From Sphingomonadales bacterium (GTDB lineage Bacteria; Pseudomonadota; Alphaproteobacteria; Sphingomonadales; Sphingomonadaceae): a DNA stretch of 64,000 nucleotides. A model generated the notes under the pieces. That model was not told where the DNA came from and made no database searches. It saw nothing but the letters and a program-made list of their open reading frames with translations. Positions within the stretch are counted from its first letter, which is position 1; each line of letters opens with the position of its first letter. The translations under genes were made by a program, and so were the position numbers. Below, one piece after another: positions 1 through 10,071 of the stretch. Location of the stretch: assembly GCA_028868535.1 (NCBI GenBank), contig JAGWUH010000002.1, positions 1 to 64,000 of the forward strand. The letters are read 5' to 3'.

Positions 1-215
1 CAAGCGGTCTTGCCATGGGCCTTTCGCCCTGAACAGGCGGGACAGCGATCGGGCTCGCAAGCTTCGCTGTCCGGGGTGGCGGTGAGGCCCGCCAGCCTGA
101 ACCGGTAGCTGACGCTGCTTCGCGCTGCATGGTGCGTCCGGGAATGGATGCGCCATCGCGGGCAACGCCGGCCTGAAACACCGGGGCCGCCTTTCGCGAG
201 AAGGCGGGCCGGATG
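1..215. ncRNA. hairpin-rich non-coding stretch, possible RNA gene
   Basis: No credible protein frame covers these bases, yet they hold several good stems: a perfect 9-bp stem (GGACAGCGA at 40-48 with TCGCTGTCC at 64-72), a short TGGCG/CGCCA stem just after it, and a 9-bp stem with one bulge around the TCGCGAG loop near 185-210. This looks like a structured RNA (6S-like or other) whose 5' end may lie outside the window, but I cannot name the family and the strand is uncertain. Confidence 0.3.
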
Positions 216-302
216 GGGGTGGATGTAACCTATGTGGTTTGAAATGTCAAGAGTGGAGTTGGCGGGGTGTGGCCGGCGGGGGTTCAGCTTGGTTGCTCGA
301 GG

Positions 303-320
303 TCCCCGCTTTCGCGGGGA
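303..320. repeat. small hairpin repeat (REP-like)
   Basis: TCCCCGC-tttc-GCGGGGA is a perfect 7-bp stem with a 4-base loop, followed by TGACG. Short GC hairpins ending in GGGGATGACG are common interspersed extragenic repeats in alphaproteobacteria. Only one clear copy is present in the window, so its repeat status rests on prior knowledge. Confidence 0.45.
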
Positions 321-365
321 TGACGGGGGTGTGGGGGCCGGCGGGGGTGCGGGTGGGCGGAACGG

Positions 366-398
366 AAAACCCCGCCCGGAGCGATCCGGGCGAGGTTT
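366..398 (-). terminator. rho-independent terminator of hppA
   Basis: Read on the minus strand this is a long stem (CCTCGCCCGGA pairing with TCCGGGCGGGG, one G-T wobble) with a 4-base loop, flanked by A-run and T-run, 30 bases past the hppA stop. It is a textbook intrinsic terminator for the pyrophosphatase transcript. Confidence 0.75.
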
Positions 399-427
399 CG
401 TTTCACCCTGGCGGGATGCGGCGGGGC

Positions 428-2524
<2,097 letters not shown>

Positions 2525-2757
2525 GAGCGCACCCCTCTTCCTAGTGATTGCCCCTGGGCCGTTTTGACCCGGCGATGGCTATTGCCGTTGTTGATCTGAC
2601 CCGGATTGCGCCGCGTCAAATTGGCGGGACCATACGGCGCAGGAGCCTGCTGGCAAGGCAAAAATCCGACAGATGAACCATTAATGCACAGCGGGGTGAC
2701 GCGGGCGGAAATCGCGGTTGCTTGCGGGAGACGATGGTTTGTGGGAAGTTAACCGTC

Positions 2758-2952
2758 ATGGAAGCGGTCCTGCCGAAGCTGATGAAGATGATGCCTTTCC
2801 TGTTCGGGATCGGCTTCATCGCGCCGTGCGTCGCACAGATCCTGCCGCGACTGGGGCTGGTGCCGCCCGCGGGGATGACGCCGGTGGCGTTCGGGCTGGC
2901 GGTCGGCGGGGCCTGGGGGCTGATCGCCAACCTGCGCGGGCGCTGGCTGTGA
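2758..2952 (+). CDS. small hypothetical membrane protein
   Basis: A 64-residue protein not recognised as a named family. It has a hydrophobic stretch (FLFGIGFIAPCVAQIL, residues about 13-29) and a second one near the C-terminus (VAFGLAVGGAWGLIANL), so it probably spans the membrane twice. The ATG at 2758 has GGGAAG nine bases upstream; an ATG at 2734 or a TTG at 2722 would add up to 12 residues. It ends 10 bases before the desaturase start, suggesting co-transcription. Confidence 0.6.
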   Translation: MEAVLPKLMKMMPFLFGIGFIAPCVAQILPRLGLVPPAGMTPVAFGLAVGGAWGLIANLRGRWL

Positions 2953-2962
2953 GCGGCGGGCG

Positions 2963-3925
2963 ATGAGCGAGGCGGGCCTGATCGAAGGCGTGGTCGGTGC
3001 GACCGCGGACCGGCCGGCGCTGTTGCTGGGGCCGGACGGGCTCGATCGCCATACCCGGCGCGACCTGCGCAAGGAGGAGATCGCCATCGCCGCGCGGTTC
3101 CAGGGCGAGGGCGGATGGCCTTACGCGATCTGGGCGGTGGGCGGCTTCGCAGTGTGGCTGGGGATGTTCGCGCTGGCGTTCCTGCACCGGCTGAACCTGC
3201 CGGTCGCGCTGGTCTATTCGAGCGTCTATGCCGGGCTGGGCTATATCGTCGCGCACGACGCGATCCATCACAACATCTTTCGCCAGGACAGCCGCTGGCA
3301 CTGGCTGAACGAGCTTTCGGGCTGGCTGGCGGTGCTGCCGATCGTGTTCCCGTTCCCGCTGGCGCGGATCGTCCACCTGCGGCACCACACCCATGTCAAC
3401 GACCCGCTGGAAGACCCGGACTATTCCGACGACGCGCGCAACGTCTGGCACGCGATCTGGAAGACCTGGTGGAACCGCCAGCCGGGGGTGAAGGGATCGA
3501 TCCACGCCTACAAGGAGGCGGCCTACAAGATCGGCACGCCCGAGGCGATGCAGGCGCTGAAGATCACGCTGGTGGCGCAACTGCTGTTCATGGCGGCGCT
3601 GTTCGCGATGGCCTGGAGCGGGTTCGCGCTGGAGGCGGTGTGCCTGTGGTGGCTGCCGCGCCACCTCGGGCTGACGTATGCGCGCATCTACCTGAGCTGG
3701 GCGCCGCACCATCCGCGCGAGGGCAATACCGGGCGCTACAACAACTCGGTGATCTTCACCAGCATGTGGGGCGATGTCGGCTCCAGCTTCATGGCCTATC
3801 ACCTGCTGCACCATCTCTATCCGCGCATTCCGGTGCACCAGACGCGGCCGGCGTTCTATGCGATGCGGCATATCCTGGAGGCGCGCGGGGTCGATGTCTC
3901 GTCGCGGCCGGTGAAGGGGCGCTGA
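2963..3925 (+). CDS. membrane fatty acid desaturase / CrtR-like hydroxylase family protein
   Basis: A 320-residue di-iron membrane desaturase-superfamily enzyme. The three histidine boxes that bind the iron pair are visible: HDAIHH at 98-103, HLRHHTH at 138-144 and HLLHH at 280-284, between hydrophobic segments at about 56-75, 82-100, 118-132 and 200-230. The third box followed by LYPRIPVH resembles both acyl-lipid desaturases and the CrtR-type carotene hydroxylases, so the substrate (a fatty acyl chain or a carotenoid ring) cannot be decided by reading. No carotenoid genes lie nearby in the window. Confidence 0.75.
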   Translation: MSEAGLIEGVVGATADRPALLLGPDGLDRHTRRDLRKEEIAIAARFQGEGGWPYAIWAVGGFAVWLGMFALAFLHRLNLPVALVYSSVYAGLGYIVAHDAIHHNIFRQDSRWHWLNELSGWLAVLPIVFPFPLARIVHLRHHTHVNDPLEDPDYSDDARNVWHAIWKTWWNRQPGVKGSIHAYKEAAYKIGTPEAMQALKITLVAQLLFMAALFAMAWSGFALEAVCLWWLPRHLGLTYARIYLSWAPHHPREGNTGRYNNSVIFTSMWGDVGSSFMAYHLLHHLYPRIPVHQTRPAFYAMRHILEARGVDVSSRPVKGR

Positions 3926-3932
3926 GCGCGCG

Positions 3933-4805
3933 TCAGTGCTGGTAGCCGAGGCCGGTCGTTTCTGTCAGCGGGATCGTATCGAGCAGGAGCGGGGTTTCGG
4001 CCTGCGGCAGCGCGGCGCCGATGCGGTGCGCCGGGACCGGCGGCTCCTGGCCCGGGGGCAGGGTGAACAGCAGCTGGTAGTCGTCGCCCCAGCGCAGCGC
4101 TTCGTGGCGGCGGGGTTCCGGCGTGGCGATCGGGACCTGCGCGGCGGTGATCGCGATCGTGACGGCGGAGGCGCGGGCCATGCGGGCGGCGTCGAGCAGC
4201 AGGCCGTCGGACACGTCCATCATCGCGGTGACGTGCGGGGCGAGGGCGCGCCCTGCGTTGAGCAGCGCGACCGGGCGCAGGTAGGCGGTGGCGTCGCCGT
4301 TGCCGGTGCGCAGCGCTTCAAGCCCGAGCATGGCGGCGCCGACCGGGCCGGTCAGCCACAGCGCATCGCCGGGGCGGGCGCCGCTGCGCGCGGGGACGGG
4401 GACGTGAGTGGCGCGGCCGATCGCGGTGAGGCCGAAGGCGCGGGCGGCGCCGGCGGGGCCGCGCACGGTGTCGCCGCCGAGCAGCGGGACGGCGTAGTGC
4501 GCGAGCACGGCGGCGAGGCCGGCGAGGAATTCGCCATCGCCATCGCCGAGCATGTGGCCGACGAGCACGCCGATCGGCTGCGCGCCCTTGGCGGCGAGGT
4601 CCGACAGGTTGGTGGCGACGAGCTTCCAGGCGGCGTCGGCAAGGCTCTGGCCGGGGGCGAGGTGGGTGCCCTCGACCAGCATGTCGTGCGTGAGGACGAG
4701 GGTTTCGCCGCCCAGCGGCAGCACCGCGCAATCATCCGCCAGGCCGCGCGCGGCGGGGTGGGTGGCAATACCGCGCAAGGCCGCGATGAAGGCGGCCTCG
4801 TCCAT
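3933..4805 (-). CDS. thiL: thiamine-monophosphate kinase
   Basis: ATP-dependent phosphorylation of thiamine monophosphate to the cofactor thiamine diphosphate, in the cytoplasm. The protein (290 aa from the ATG at 4805) shows the PurM-like fold signatures: acidic DDCAV near the N-terminus, THDMLVEGTHL, NLSDLAAKGA and the MDVSDGLLLDA motif in the second half. A GTG at 4817 would add four residues, but it sits inside the repeat element, while the ATG has GGAG 11 bases upstream, also donated by the element. It is the last gene of the hisG-hisD-nusB-thiL run. Confidence 0.93.
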   Translation of the reverse strand: MDEAAFIAALRGIATHPAARGLADDCAVLPLGGETLVLTHDMLVEGTHLAPGQSLADAAWKLVATNLSDLAAKGAQPIGVLVGHMLGDGDGEFLAGLAAVLAHYAVPLLGGDTVRGPAGAARAFGLTAIGRATHVPVPARSGARPGDALWLTGPVGAAMLGLEALRTGNGDATAYLRPVALLNAGRALAPHVTAMMDVSDGLLLDAARMARASAVTIAITAAQVPIATPEPRRHEALRWGDDYQLLFTLPPGQEPPVPAHRIGAALPQAETPLLLDTIPLTETTGLGYQH

Positions 4806-4806
4806 G

Positions 4807-4914
4807 CTAGAGCGCACTCCGATCTGATTGAATCAGATCGGGCGCTCCAGGTTGTTTGTTTTCCGCGTTTTTCCGAGTCACTTCGTGTTCCACTCCGTTC
4901 GAAAAACGCTCTAG
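4807..4914. repeat. 108-bp palindromic repeat element with terminal inverted repeats
   Basis: The element is bounded by a perfect 8-bp terminal inverted repeat, CTAGAGCG at 4807-4814 and CGCTCTAG at 4907-4914. Inside is a near-terminal palindrome with 11-bp arms (CCGATCTGATT-g-AATCAGATCGG, 4819-4841) and a more AT-rich right half. This matches the look of interspersed palindromic elements (RIME-like) known from alphaproteobacteria. Its right end supplies the TAG stop codon of nusB (4911-4913) and its left end supplies the sequence just upstream of the thiL ATG. Confidence 0.75.
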
Positions 4915-5360
4915 CCTCGCGCGACCTTTGCGACGGCGTCGAGCACGCCGTTGACGAACTTGGCCTCGCGGGTGTCGAAGAAGGCGTGGGTGACGTCGAG
5001 GTATTCGCTGATCACGCTGGCGACGGGGACGTCGCTGCGGGCGAGCAGTTCATAGGCGCCGGCGCGGAGGATCTGCAGCATGGTCTTGTCGAGGCGTTCG
5101 AGCTTCCAGCCTTCGGTGAGCTTCGATCCCAGCAGCGCGTCGATCTCGTCGCGGCGGGCGAGCGCGCCCTTGACGACATCGTCGAAGAACGCGGTCTCGG
5201 CGTCGTTGAACTGCATGTCCTCGATCTCGGCGCCGAGGCGGTGGCGGTGGAACTCGTCGAGCAGGGTGGCGAGCGGGGTGCCCTCCATGTCGTGCTGGTA
5301 GAGCGCCTGGACCGCGGCGAGGCGGGCGGCGGAGCGGGCGCGGGATTTGGGATTCGACAT
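4911..5360 (-). CDS. nusB: transcription antitermination factor NusB
   Basis: NusB (149 aa) binds boxA RNA with NusE/S10 in rRNA antitermination. The helical NusB fold is recognisable from SAARLAAVQALYQHDM at the N-terminus and from ARSDVPVASVISEYLDVTHAFF with the C-terminal FVNGVLDAVAK. It starts 3 bases after the hisD stop and its own stop codon lies inside the palindromic element, so its last residues may have been changed by that insertion. It is part of the hisG-hisD-nusB-thiL operon. Confidence 0.95.
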   Translation of the reverse strand: MSNPKSRARSAARLAAVQALYQHDMEGTPLATLLDEFHRHRLGAEIEDMQFNDAETAFFDDVVKGALARRDEIDALLGSKLTEGWKLERLDKTMLQILRAGAYELLARSDVPVASVISEYLDVTHAFFDTREAKFVNGVLDAVAKVARG

Positions 5361-5363
5361 GGA

Positions 5364-6656
5364 TTATTCCCCGAGGCGCAGTTCGACCGAGCGGGCGTGC
5401 GCGGGCAGGCCTTCGGCGTGGGCGAGGGCGACGGCGGCGGGGCCGATCTCGCGCAGCGCGGCGTCCGAAAGCTGGATGAAGCTGGTGCGCTTCATGAAAT
5501 CGAGCACCGACAGGCCCGAGGCGAAGCGGGCGCGGCGGCCGGTGGGCAGGACGTGGTTGGGCCCGGCGACGTAATCGCCGACCGCCTCGGGCGTCATGCG
5601 GCCGAGGAACACCGAACCGGCGTGGCGGATCGCGCGGAACAGCGGTTCGGGATCGTCGGTGGCGATCTCGACGTGTTCGGCGGCGAGCGCGTTGGCGAGC
5701 GCGGGGGCCTCGTCGAGGCTGGCGACCTCGATGATGACGCCGTGGGTGTTCCAGCTTTCGGTGGCGACCTTCTGCGTCTTGAGCATCGCCAGCTCGACGC
5801 CGACGCGATCGGCGACATCGTCGGCGAAGACCGGATCGTCGGTGATCAGGATCGACTGTGCGGCGGGATCGTGCTCGGCCTGGGAGAGCAGGTCGGCGGC
5901 GATCCAGTCGGCGTTGTTGCGGCCGTCGGCGATGACCAGGATTTCGCTGGGGCCGGCGACCATGTCGATGCCGACGACGCCGTAGAGCTGGCGCTTGGCC
6001 TCGGCGACGAAGGCATTGCCGGGGCCGGTGACGACGTCGACCGGCTTGATGCGACCGGTGCCGTGGGCGAGCGCGGCGACGGCCTGCGCGCCGCCGACGC
6101 GCCAGATCTCGTCCACCCCGGCGAGGTGCGCGGCGGCGAGGACCAACGGGTTGACCACGCCCCTGGGGGTCGGCGTGGTGACGACGAGGCGCTGGACGCC
6201 GGCGACCTTGGCCGGGATCGCGTTCATCAGCAGCGACGAGGGGTAGGCGGCGCGGCCGCCGGGGACGTAGAGGCCGGCGGCATCGACCGCGCGCCAGACC
6301 GCGCCGAGGCGGGTGCCGGTGGCGTCGGTGTAGTCGCGGTTTTCGGGGAGCTGCGCCGCGTGGTAGGCGCGGATGCGGGCGGCGGCGGTTTCGAGCGCGG
6401 CGCGCAGGTCCGGGTCGAGCGCGGCGAAGGCGGCGGCGCAGGCTTCGGGGGTGATGCGCCAGTCGTCGTCCGAGGCAAGGGCGTGGCCGTCGAACCGGGC
6501 GGTGTACTCGGCCAGAGCGGCGTCGCCGCGGACGCGGACATCGTCGAGGATCAGGGCGACGTCGCGGGCGACGTCGCTCTCGCTCTCGCGGCGGTCGCGG
6601 ACGAGGCGGCGGAAGGCCTTGTCGAAGCCGGGGTCGCGGGTGGAGAGGCGGAGCAT
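5364..6656 (-). CDS. hisD: histidinol dehydrogenase
   Basis: Zinc enzyme (430 aa) for the last two oxidations of histidine biosynthesis, L-histidinol to L-histidine with two NAD+. Visible signatures are the NAD-binding GPGNAFVAEAKR, the family stretch VAGPSEILVIAD, SQAEHDPAAQS, and the C-terminal SGLSVLDFMKR. The ATG at 6656 overlaps the hisG stop as TGATG, which fixes the start and implies translational coupling. Length and motifs are normal. Confidence 0.97.
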   Translation of the reverse strand: MLRLSTRDPGFDKAFRRLVRDRRESESDVARDVALILDDVRVRGDAALAEYTARFDGHALASDDDWRITPEACAAAFAALDPDLRAALETAAARIRAYHAAQLPENRDYTDATGTRLGAVWRAVDAAGLYVPGGRAAYPSSLLMNAIPAKVAGVQRLVVTTPTPRGVVNPLVLAAAHLAGVDEIWRVGGAQAVAALAHGTGRIKPVDVVTGPGNAFVAEAKRQLYGVVGIDMVAGPSEILVIADGRNNADWIAADLLSQAEHDPAAQSILITDDPVFADDVADRVGVELAMLKTQKVATESWNTHGVIIEVASLDEAPALANALAAEHVEIATDDPEPLFRAIRHAGSVFLGRMTPEAVGDYVAGPNHVLPTGRRARFASGLSVLDFMKRTSFIQLSDAALREIGPAAVALAHAEGLPAHARSVELRLGE

Positions 6657-7312
6657 CAGGCGGCCTGCGCGGGGGCGACGGCGGCGCGGAACGATTCGAC
6701 CAGCGCGGCGACGCGATCGTCGGTCTTGAGCGCGGCGCGGTTGACGATCAGCCGGGCGGAGACCTGCAGGATCACGCTGGTTTCGGCGAGGCCGTTGTCC
6801 TTCAGCGTGCGCCCGGTCTCGACCAGATCGACGATGCGGCCGGCGAGGCCGAGGCCGGGGGCGAGCTCCATCGCGCCGTTGAGCTTGACCACCTCGGCCT
6901 GGATGCCGAGGCTTTCGAAGTGGCGGCGGGTGAGGTTGGGGTACTTGCTGGCGACGCGCAGGTGGCTGGCGCTGTCGACATCCTCGGCCGGGATCACCGG
7001 TTCGGCGACCGAGAGGCGGCAGCGGCCGAACTGCAGGTCCACCGGGGCGTACAGGTCCGCGTAGGCGAACTCCTCGACCACGTCGGAGCCGACGATGCCG
7101 ATCTGCGCGGCGCCGTGGGCGACGAAAGTGGCGACGTCGAACGCGCGGACGCGGATCACCCGGGTGTCCGAATCCGTGCAGCCGAACGACAGCGCGCGGG
7201 ACTTCTTGTCGTGGAACTCGGCATCGGGCACGACACCGGCGCGCGCCATCACCGGCAGGGCCTCGTCGAGGATGCGGCCTTTCGGCACGGCGAAGGTCAA
7301 CGGCTTGAGCAT
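6656..7312 (-). CDS. hisG: ATP phosphoribosyltransferase, short form
   Basis: First enzyme of histidine biosynthesis, condensing ATP and PRPP. At 218 aa it is the short form, which lacks the C-terminal regulatory domain and in other bacteria works with the HisZ subunit; no hisZ is present in this window. The PRPP-binding segment [14 protein letters not shown] and the substrate loop [10 protein letters not shown] are clear. It heads the hisG-hisD-nusB-thiL operon, with only 38 bp separating it from the divergent gene at 7351. Confidence 0.96.
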   Translation of the reverse strand: MLKPLTFAVPKGRILDEALPVMARAGVVPDAEFHDKKSRALSFGCTDSDTRVIRVRAFDVATFVAHGAAQIGIVGSDVVEEFAYADLYAPVDLQFGRCRLSVAEPVIPAEDVDSASHLRVASKYPNLTRRHFESLGIQAEVVKLNGAMELAPGLGLAGRIVDLVETGRTLKDNGLAETSVILQVSARLIVNRAALKTDDRVAALVESFRAAVAPAQAA

Positions 7313-7350
7313 GGCGCGCCTTTACGCAGGCGCGCGGGAAAGGGCAACAG

Positions 7351-8430
7351 ATGGCGGAAGCGCGGGCGCACCAGGTCGATGCGCGGGCGGCGATCACCTG
7401 GCAGGCCGATCATTCGGAGCGCAATGGCGCGGCGGTGACGGCGCGGGTGATCCGGGGCTTCCTGCCGTTGCTCGACGGCGCGACGGCGGTGGGACGGCGG
7501 ATGCGGGATTGGCCGGGGCTGAGCCTCGAGGACGCGATGCCGCTGCGGCTGACGGGCGGGCTGCACTGGCTGCACCTGACCGGGCAGGAGGCGCGGCTCG
7601 ACGGGGTCTATCGCGGTGCGGTCGGGGAGCAGGAGGTCGTCGACGCGGCGGTGGGCGCGGTGGTGCGCGCGCACGATGCCGAACTGCTGCCCTGGCTGGA
7701 CGGTCCGCCGCAGACCAACGAGGCCGGGCGCTCGGCCTCGATCGTGGCGGGGATGCTGTGGCTGGCGCGGCGGCTCGGCCCGCGTTTCGAGCTCAACGAG
7801 ATCGGCGCCAGCGCCGGCTGCAACACGATGATCGAGCGCTATCGCTACGTGCTGGGCGGGGTGGAAGTCGGGCCGAAGGTTTCGCCGGTGGAGATCGCGC
7901 CGGAATGGCGGGGGGAGCCGCCGCCGCGCGGGCCGCTGGAGATCACCGCGATCCGGGGATGCGACCTGGCGCCGATCGACCTTGCCGATCCGGCGCAGGC
8001 GCTGCGGTTGACGGCGTATGTCTGGCCGGAAAACCGGGCGCGGTTGGAGCGGCTGCGGGCGATCATCGCCCTCGCGCGGGAGCGGGCGCCGCGGGTGGAG
8101 CGTGCCGACGCCGCCGACTGGGTCGAACGGCGGCTGCGCGATCCGCAGGAAACGGGGGTGACGCGGGCGTTCTACCACTCCATCGTCTGGCAATACCTGC
8201 CGCTGCAAGGGCGCGCGCGGATCGAGGCGGCGATGGCGCGGGCCGGCGCGCAGGCGACGGCGGAGCGACCGCTGGCCTGGATCATGCTGGAGACCAACCG
8301 CGAGACGTTCCGGCACGAGCTGCGCGTGCGGCACTGGCCGGGCGACGGCGAATGGACGCTGCTGGGCGAGGCGCATGCGCATGGCGCCTGGGTGGCGTGG
8401 CGGGGGCGGGACGTGTTGCCGCGCGATTGA
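7351..8430 (+). CDS. DUF2332 family protein
   Basis: A 359-residue soluble protein resembling the DUF2332 family, whose function is not established. The central stretch ELNEIGASAGCN, with a glycine-rich loop after a beta strand and a nearby WLARRLG helix, is the most family-like segment, and the C-terminal part contains AWIMLETNRETF and GEAHAHGAWVAW. It begins 38 bases from hisG in the opposite direction and is followed by a convergent regulator gene, so it probably forms a single transcription unit. Confidence 0.75.
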   Translation: MAEARAHQVDARAAITWQADHSERNGAAVTARVIRGFLPLLDGATAVGRRMRDWPGLSLEDAMPLRLTGGLHWLHLTGQEARLDGVYRGAVGEQEVVDAAVGAVVRAHDAELLPWLDGPPQTNEAGRSASIVAGMLWLARRLGPRFELNEIGASAGCNTMIERYRYVLGGVEVGPKVSPVEIAPEWRGEPPPRGPLEITAIRGCDLAPIDLADPAQALRLTAYVWPENRARLERLRAIIALARERAPRVERADAADWVERRLRDPQETGVTRAFYHSIVWQYLPLQGRARIEAAMARAGAQATAERPLAWIMLETNRETFRHELRVRHWPGDGEWTLLGEAHAHGAWVAWRGRDVLPRD

Positions 8431-8483
8431 GCGACGGGAATCGGTAGCCGCTGGCGATCATCGCACACCGTGCGGACGGCCGT

Positions 8484-8885
8484 TCAGGCGGCGTCGCGCG
8501 CGCCGGAGAGATAGGGGTTGCCGTTGCCGGGGGCGAGGGCATCCTCCACCACCGCGGCGCCGTAGCGGGTCAGCGCGACGCGGCCTTCGCCATCGTCGCG
8601 CAGCACGAGCCCCTTGTGCGCGAGCGCGTCGAGCCAGCGACCGAGCAGGCGCGGGGTGAAATCGAGCTCGGCGGCGATCTCCCCGAGGCTCATCGCGGCG
8701 GGGGCGCAGAGCAGCAGCAGCATGATTTCCCAAGGGCTGGGCGGGCAGATCAGTTCGCGCAGGCCGGCGCGGCGGAGGTTTTCGTTGCGGGCGCGACAGT
8801 GCAGCAAAAGATCGACGGCAAGGGCTCGGGCGGCATCGCCGGCCGGGGAGGAGCGATCACCGGCGGCATCGTCGTTCAGCACCAT
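8484..8885 (-). CDS. small winged-helix DNA-binding protein
   Basis: A 133-residue protein with a MarR/IclR-like winged-helix centre: MSLGEIAAELDFTPRLLGRW reads as helix-turn-helix, and the following LAHKGLVLRDDGEGRVALT as the wing. It has no sensor domain of note; the N-terminal half carries ENLRRAGLRELICPPSPWEIML. It faces the AraC-type regulator across a 166-bp divergent intergenic region. Its ligand and targets are unknown. Family assignment beyond winged helix is not secure. Confidence 0.6.
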   Translation of the reverse strand: MVLNDDAAGDRSSPAGDAARALAVDLLLHCRARNENLRRAGLRELICPPSPWEIMLLLLCAPAAMSLGEIAAELDFTPRLLGRWLDALAHKGLVLRDDGEGRVALTRYGAAVVEDALAPGNGNPYLSGARDAA

Positions 8886-9022
8886 AAGCCGTATTCCCCC
8901 TTCGTGCGAAGCAATGCAAAATTGCCTATATCTGGCAACAACCCGAAGGACGGTTTCCGTCTAGAAATCGATTTCGCACGGAGCTGCACGGCCGACCATG
9001 ACAGTTTTTGTGCGAAGGGTGA

Positions 9023-9039
9023 CATTTTACGCCAAAATG
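9023..9039. promoter_or_regulatory. inverted repeat, possible operator of the AraC-type gene
   Basis: CATTTT-acgcc-AAAATG is a perfect 6-bp inverted repeat ending 12 bases before the ATG of the AraC-type regulator, in the divergent region. Placement between promoter and start fits an autoregulatory operator. No binding data exist; this is inference from position. Confidence 0.3.
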
Positions 9040-9051
9040 GTAGCGTGACTC

Positions 9052-10065
9052 ATGCTCGACCGACTGCAGTTGCCGATCCAGCACGCGCGCCTCGCGTTGA
9101 GTTCGTTCGTGGGTTCGGAAAAGCTGCTGGAACAGGTGTTTGCCGACAGCGGGCTGAGCCCCGAGGCGATCGCCCGGCCCAAGTTCGCGTTCAGCGCGCG
9201 CACGCTGGAGACGGTGTCGAACAACCTGACGCGGCTGTTCGGGCCGGCGTGGTTCCTGAACATGCCGGTGCTGTGGAGCCTGCGGGTGCAGTCCGAGTTC
9301 GGCTCGGCGGTGCGGTTCGCGGCGACGCTGCGCGAGGGTTTCGAGGTCGTCGCCGCGTTCACCCACGTGCGCTGGCCGCTGGGCAAGGTCGACATGGTCG
9401 AGGAGGGGGACGTCGCGTGGCTGCGTTTCCATGTGGTCGGATCGATGTCGCCCACGAACGCGCGGATGGTCGCCGCGCTGGCGGCGCTGAACCTCCAGAC
9501 CACGATCGAGGCGATGCGCGGGACCGACATTGCGCGGCTGACCTACGAGTTCGAGGGGCCGCCGCCGGATTACGAGGACAAGCTGGCGGCGCTGTTGTCC
9601 GGGCCGTCGCAATGGAATTGCGACGGCAACCGGCTGCTGCTGCCGCGCGAGATGCTGGACGCGGTGTCGATGACCGCCCAGGAGGATTCGTTTCGGGCGA
9701 TGATGCAGGCGCTGCGCGAGTTGGCGGCGGCGCGGGCGCAGCATCGGCCCGTCTCCGCGGCGGTGCGCGCGGCGCTGGGCGCGGCCGGCCCGGGCGAATT
9801 CGGGGCGGACGCGGTGGCGCGCGCGGTGGGCATGGCGCGGCGGACGATGGAGCGGCGGTTGCGCGAGGAAGGCAGTGCTTTCCGCGCGATCCAGGACGAG
9901 GCGTTCAAGGAGCGCCTGCTGACGATCGCCGGGGTGCCCGGGCAGACCGCCGAAAAGGTTGCGGAGGAGCTGGGCTATCACGATGCGTCCAGCCTGCAGC
10001 GGGCGTGCCGGCGCTGGTTCGGCAAGACCTTCGGCGCGATCCGCGAGGAACGGCGCAAGCGCTGA
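9052..10065 (+). CDS. AraC-family transcriptional regulator
   Basis: A 337-residue regulator with an N-terminal Arabinose_bd-type ligand domain (residues about 20-205, the OruR/ArgR-like class) and a C-terminal double helix-turn-helix (about 245-337). The HTH region shows DAVARAVGMARRTMERRLRE and, in the second half, TAEKVAEELGYHDASSLQRA and the CRRWFGKTFG ending typical of HTH_18. Regulators of this class often respond to small hydrophobic or amino-acid-like ligands; the target here is unknown. It converges with the hydrolase at 10072, with only 6 bases between them. Confidence 0.88.
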   Translation: MLDRLQLPIQHARLALSSFVGSEKLLEQVFADSGLSPEAIARPKFAFSARTLETVSNNLTRLFGPAWFLNMPVLWSLRVQSEFGSAVRFAATLREGFEVVAAFTHVRWPLGKVDMVEEGDVAWLRFHVVGSMSPTNARMVAALAALNLQTTIEAMRGTDIARLTYEFEGPPPDYEDKLAALLSGPSQWNCDGNRLLLPREMLDAVSMTAQEDSFRAMMQALRELAAARAQHRPVSAAVRAALGAAGPGEFGADAVARAVGMARRTMERRLREEGSAFRAIQDEAFKERLLTIAGVPGQTAEKVAEELGYHDASSLQRACRRWFGKTFGAIREERRKR

Positions 10066-10071
10066 GCCGCA

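Noticed and set aside
2860..2890. Second copy of the GGGGATGACG hairpin repeat inside the small membrane-protein gene
   Set aside because: Only one arm matches and the bases are in phase with the reading frame.
3936..7064. Open frame of over 1000 codons opposite thiL-nusB-hisD-hisG
   Set aside because: It spans four minus-strand genes with clear motifs and is a G/A/D/R/V-rich antisense shadow.
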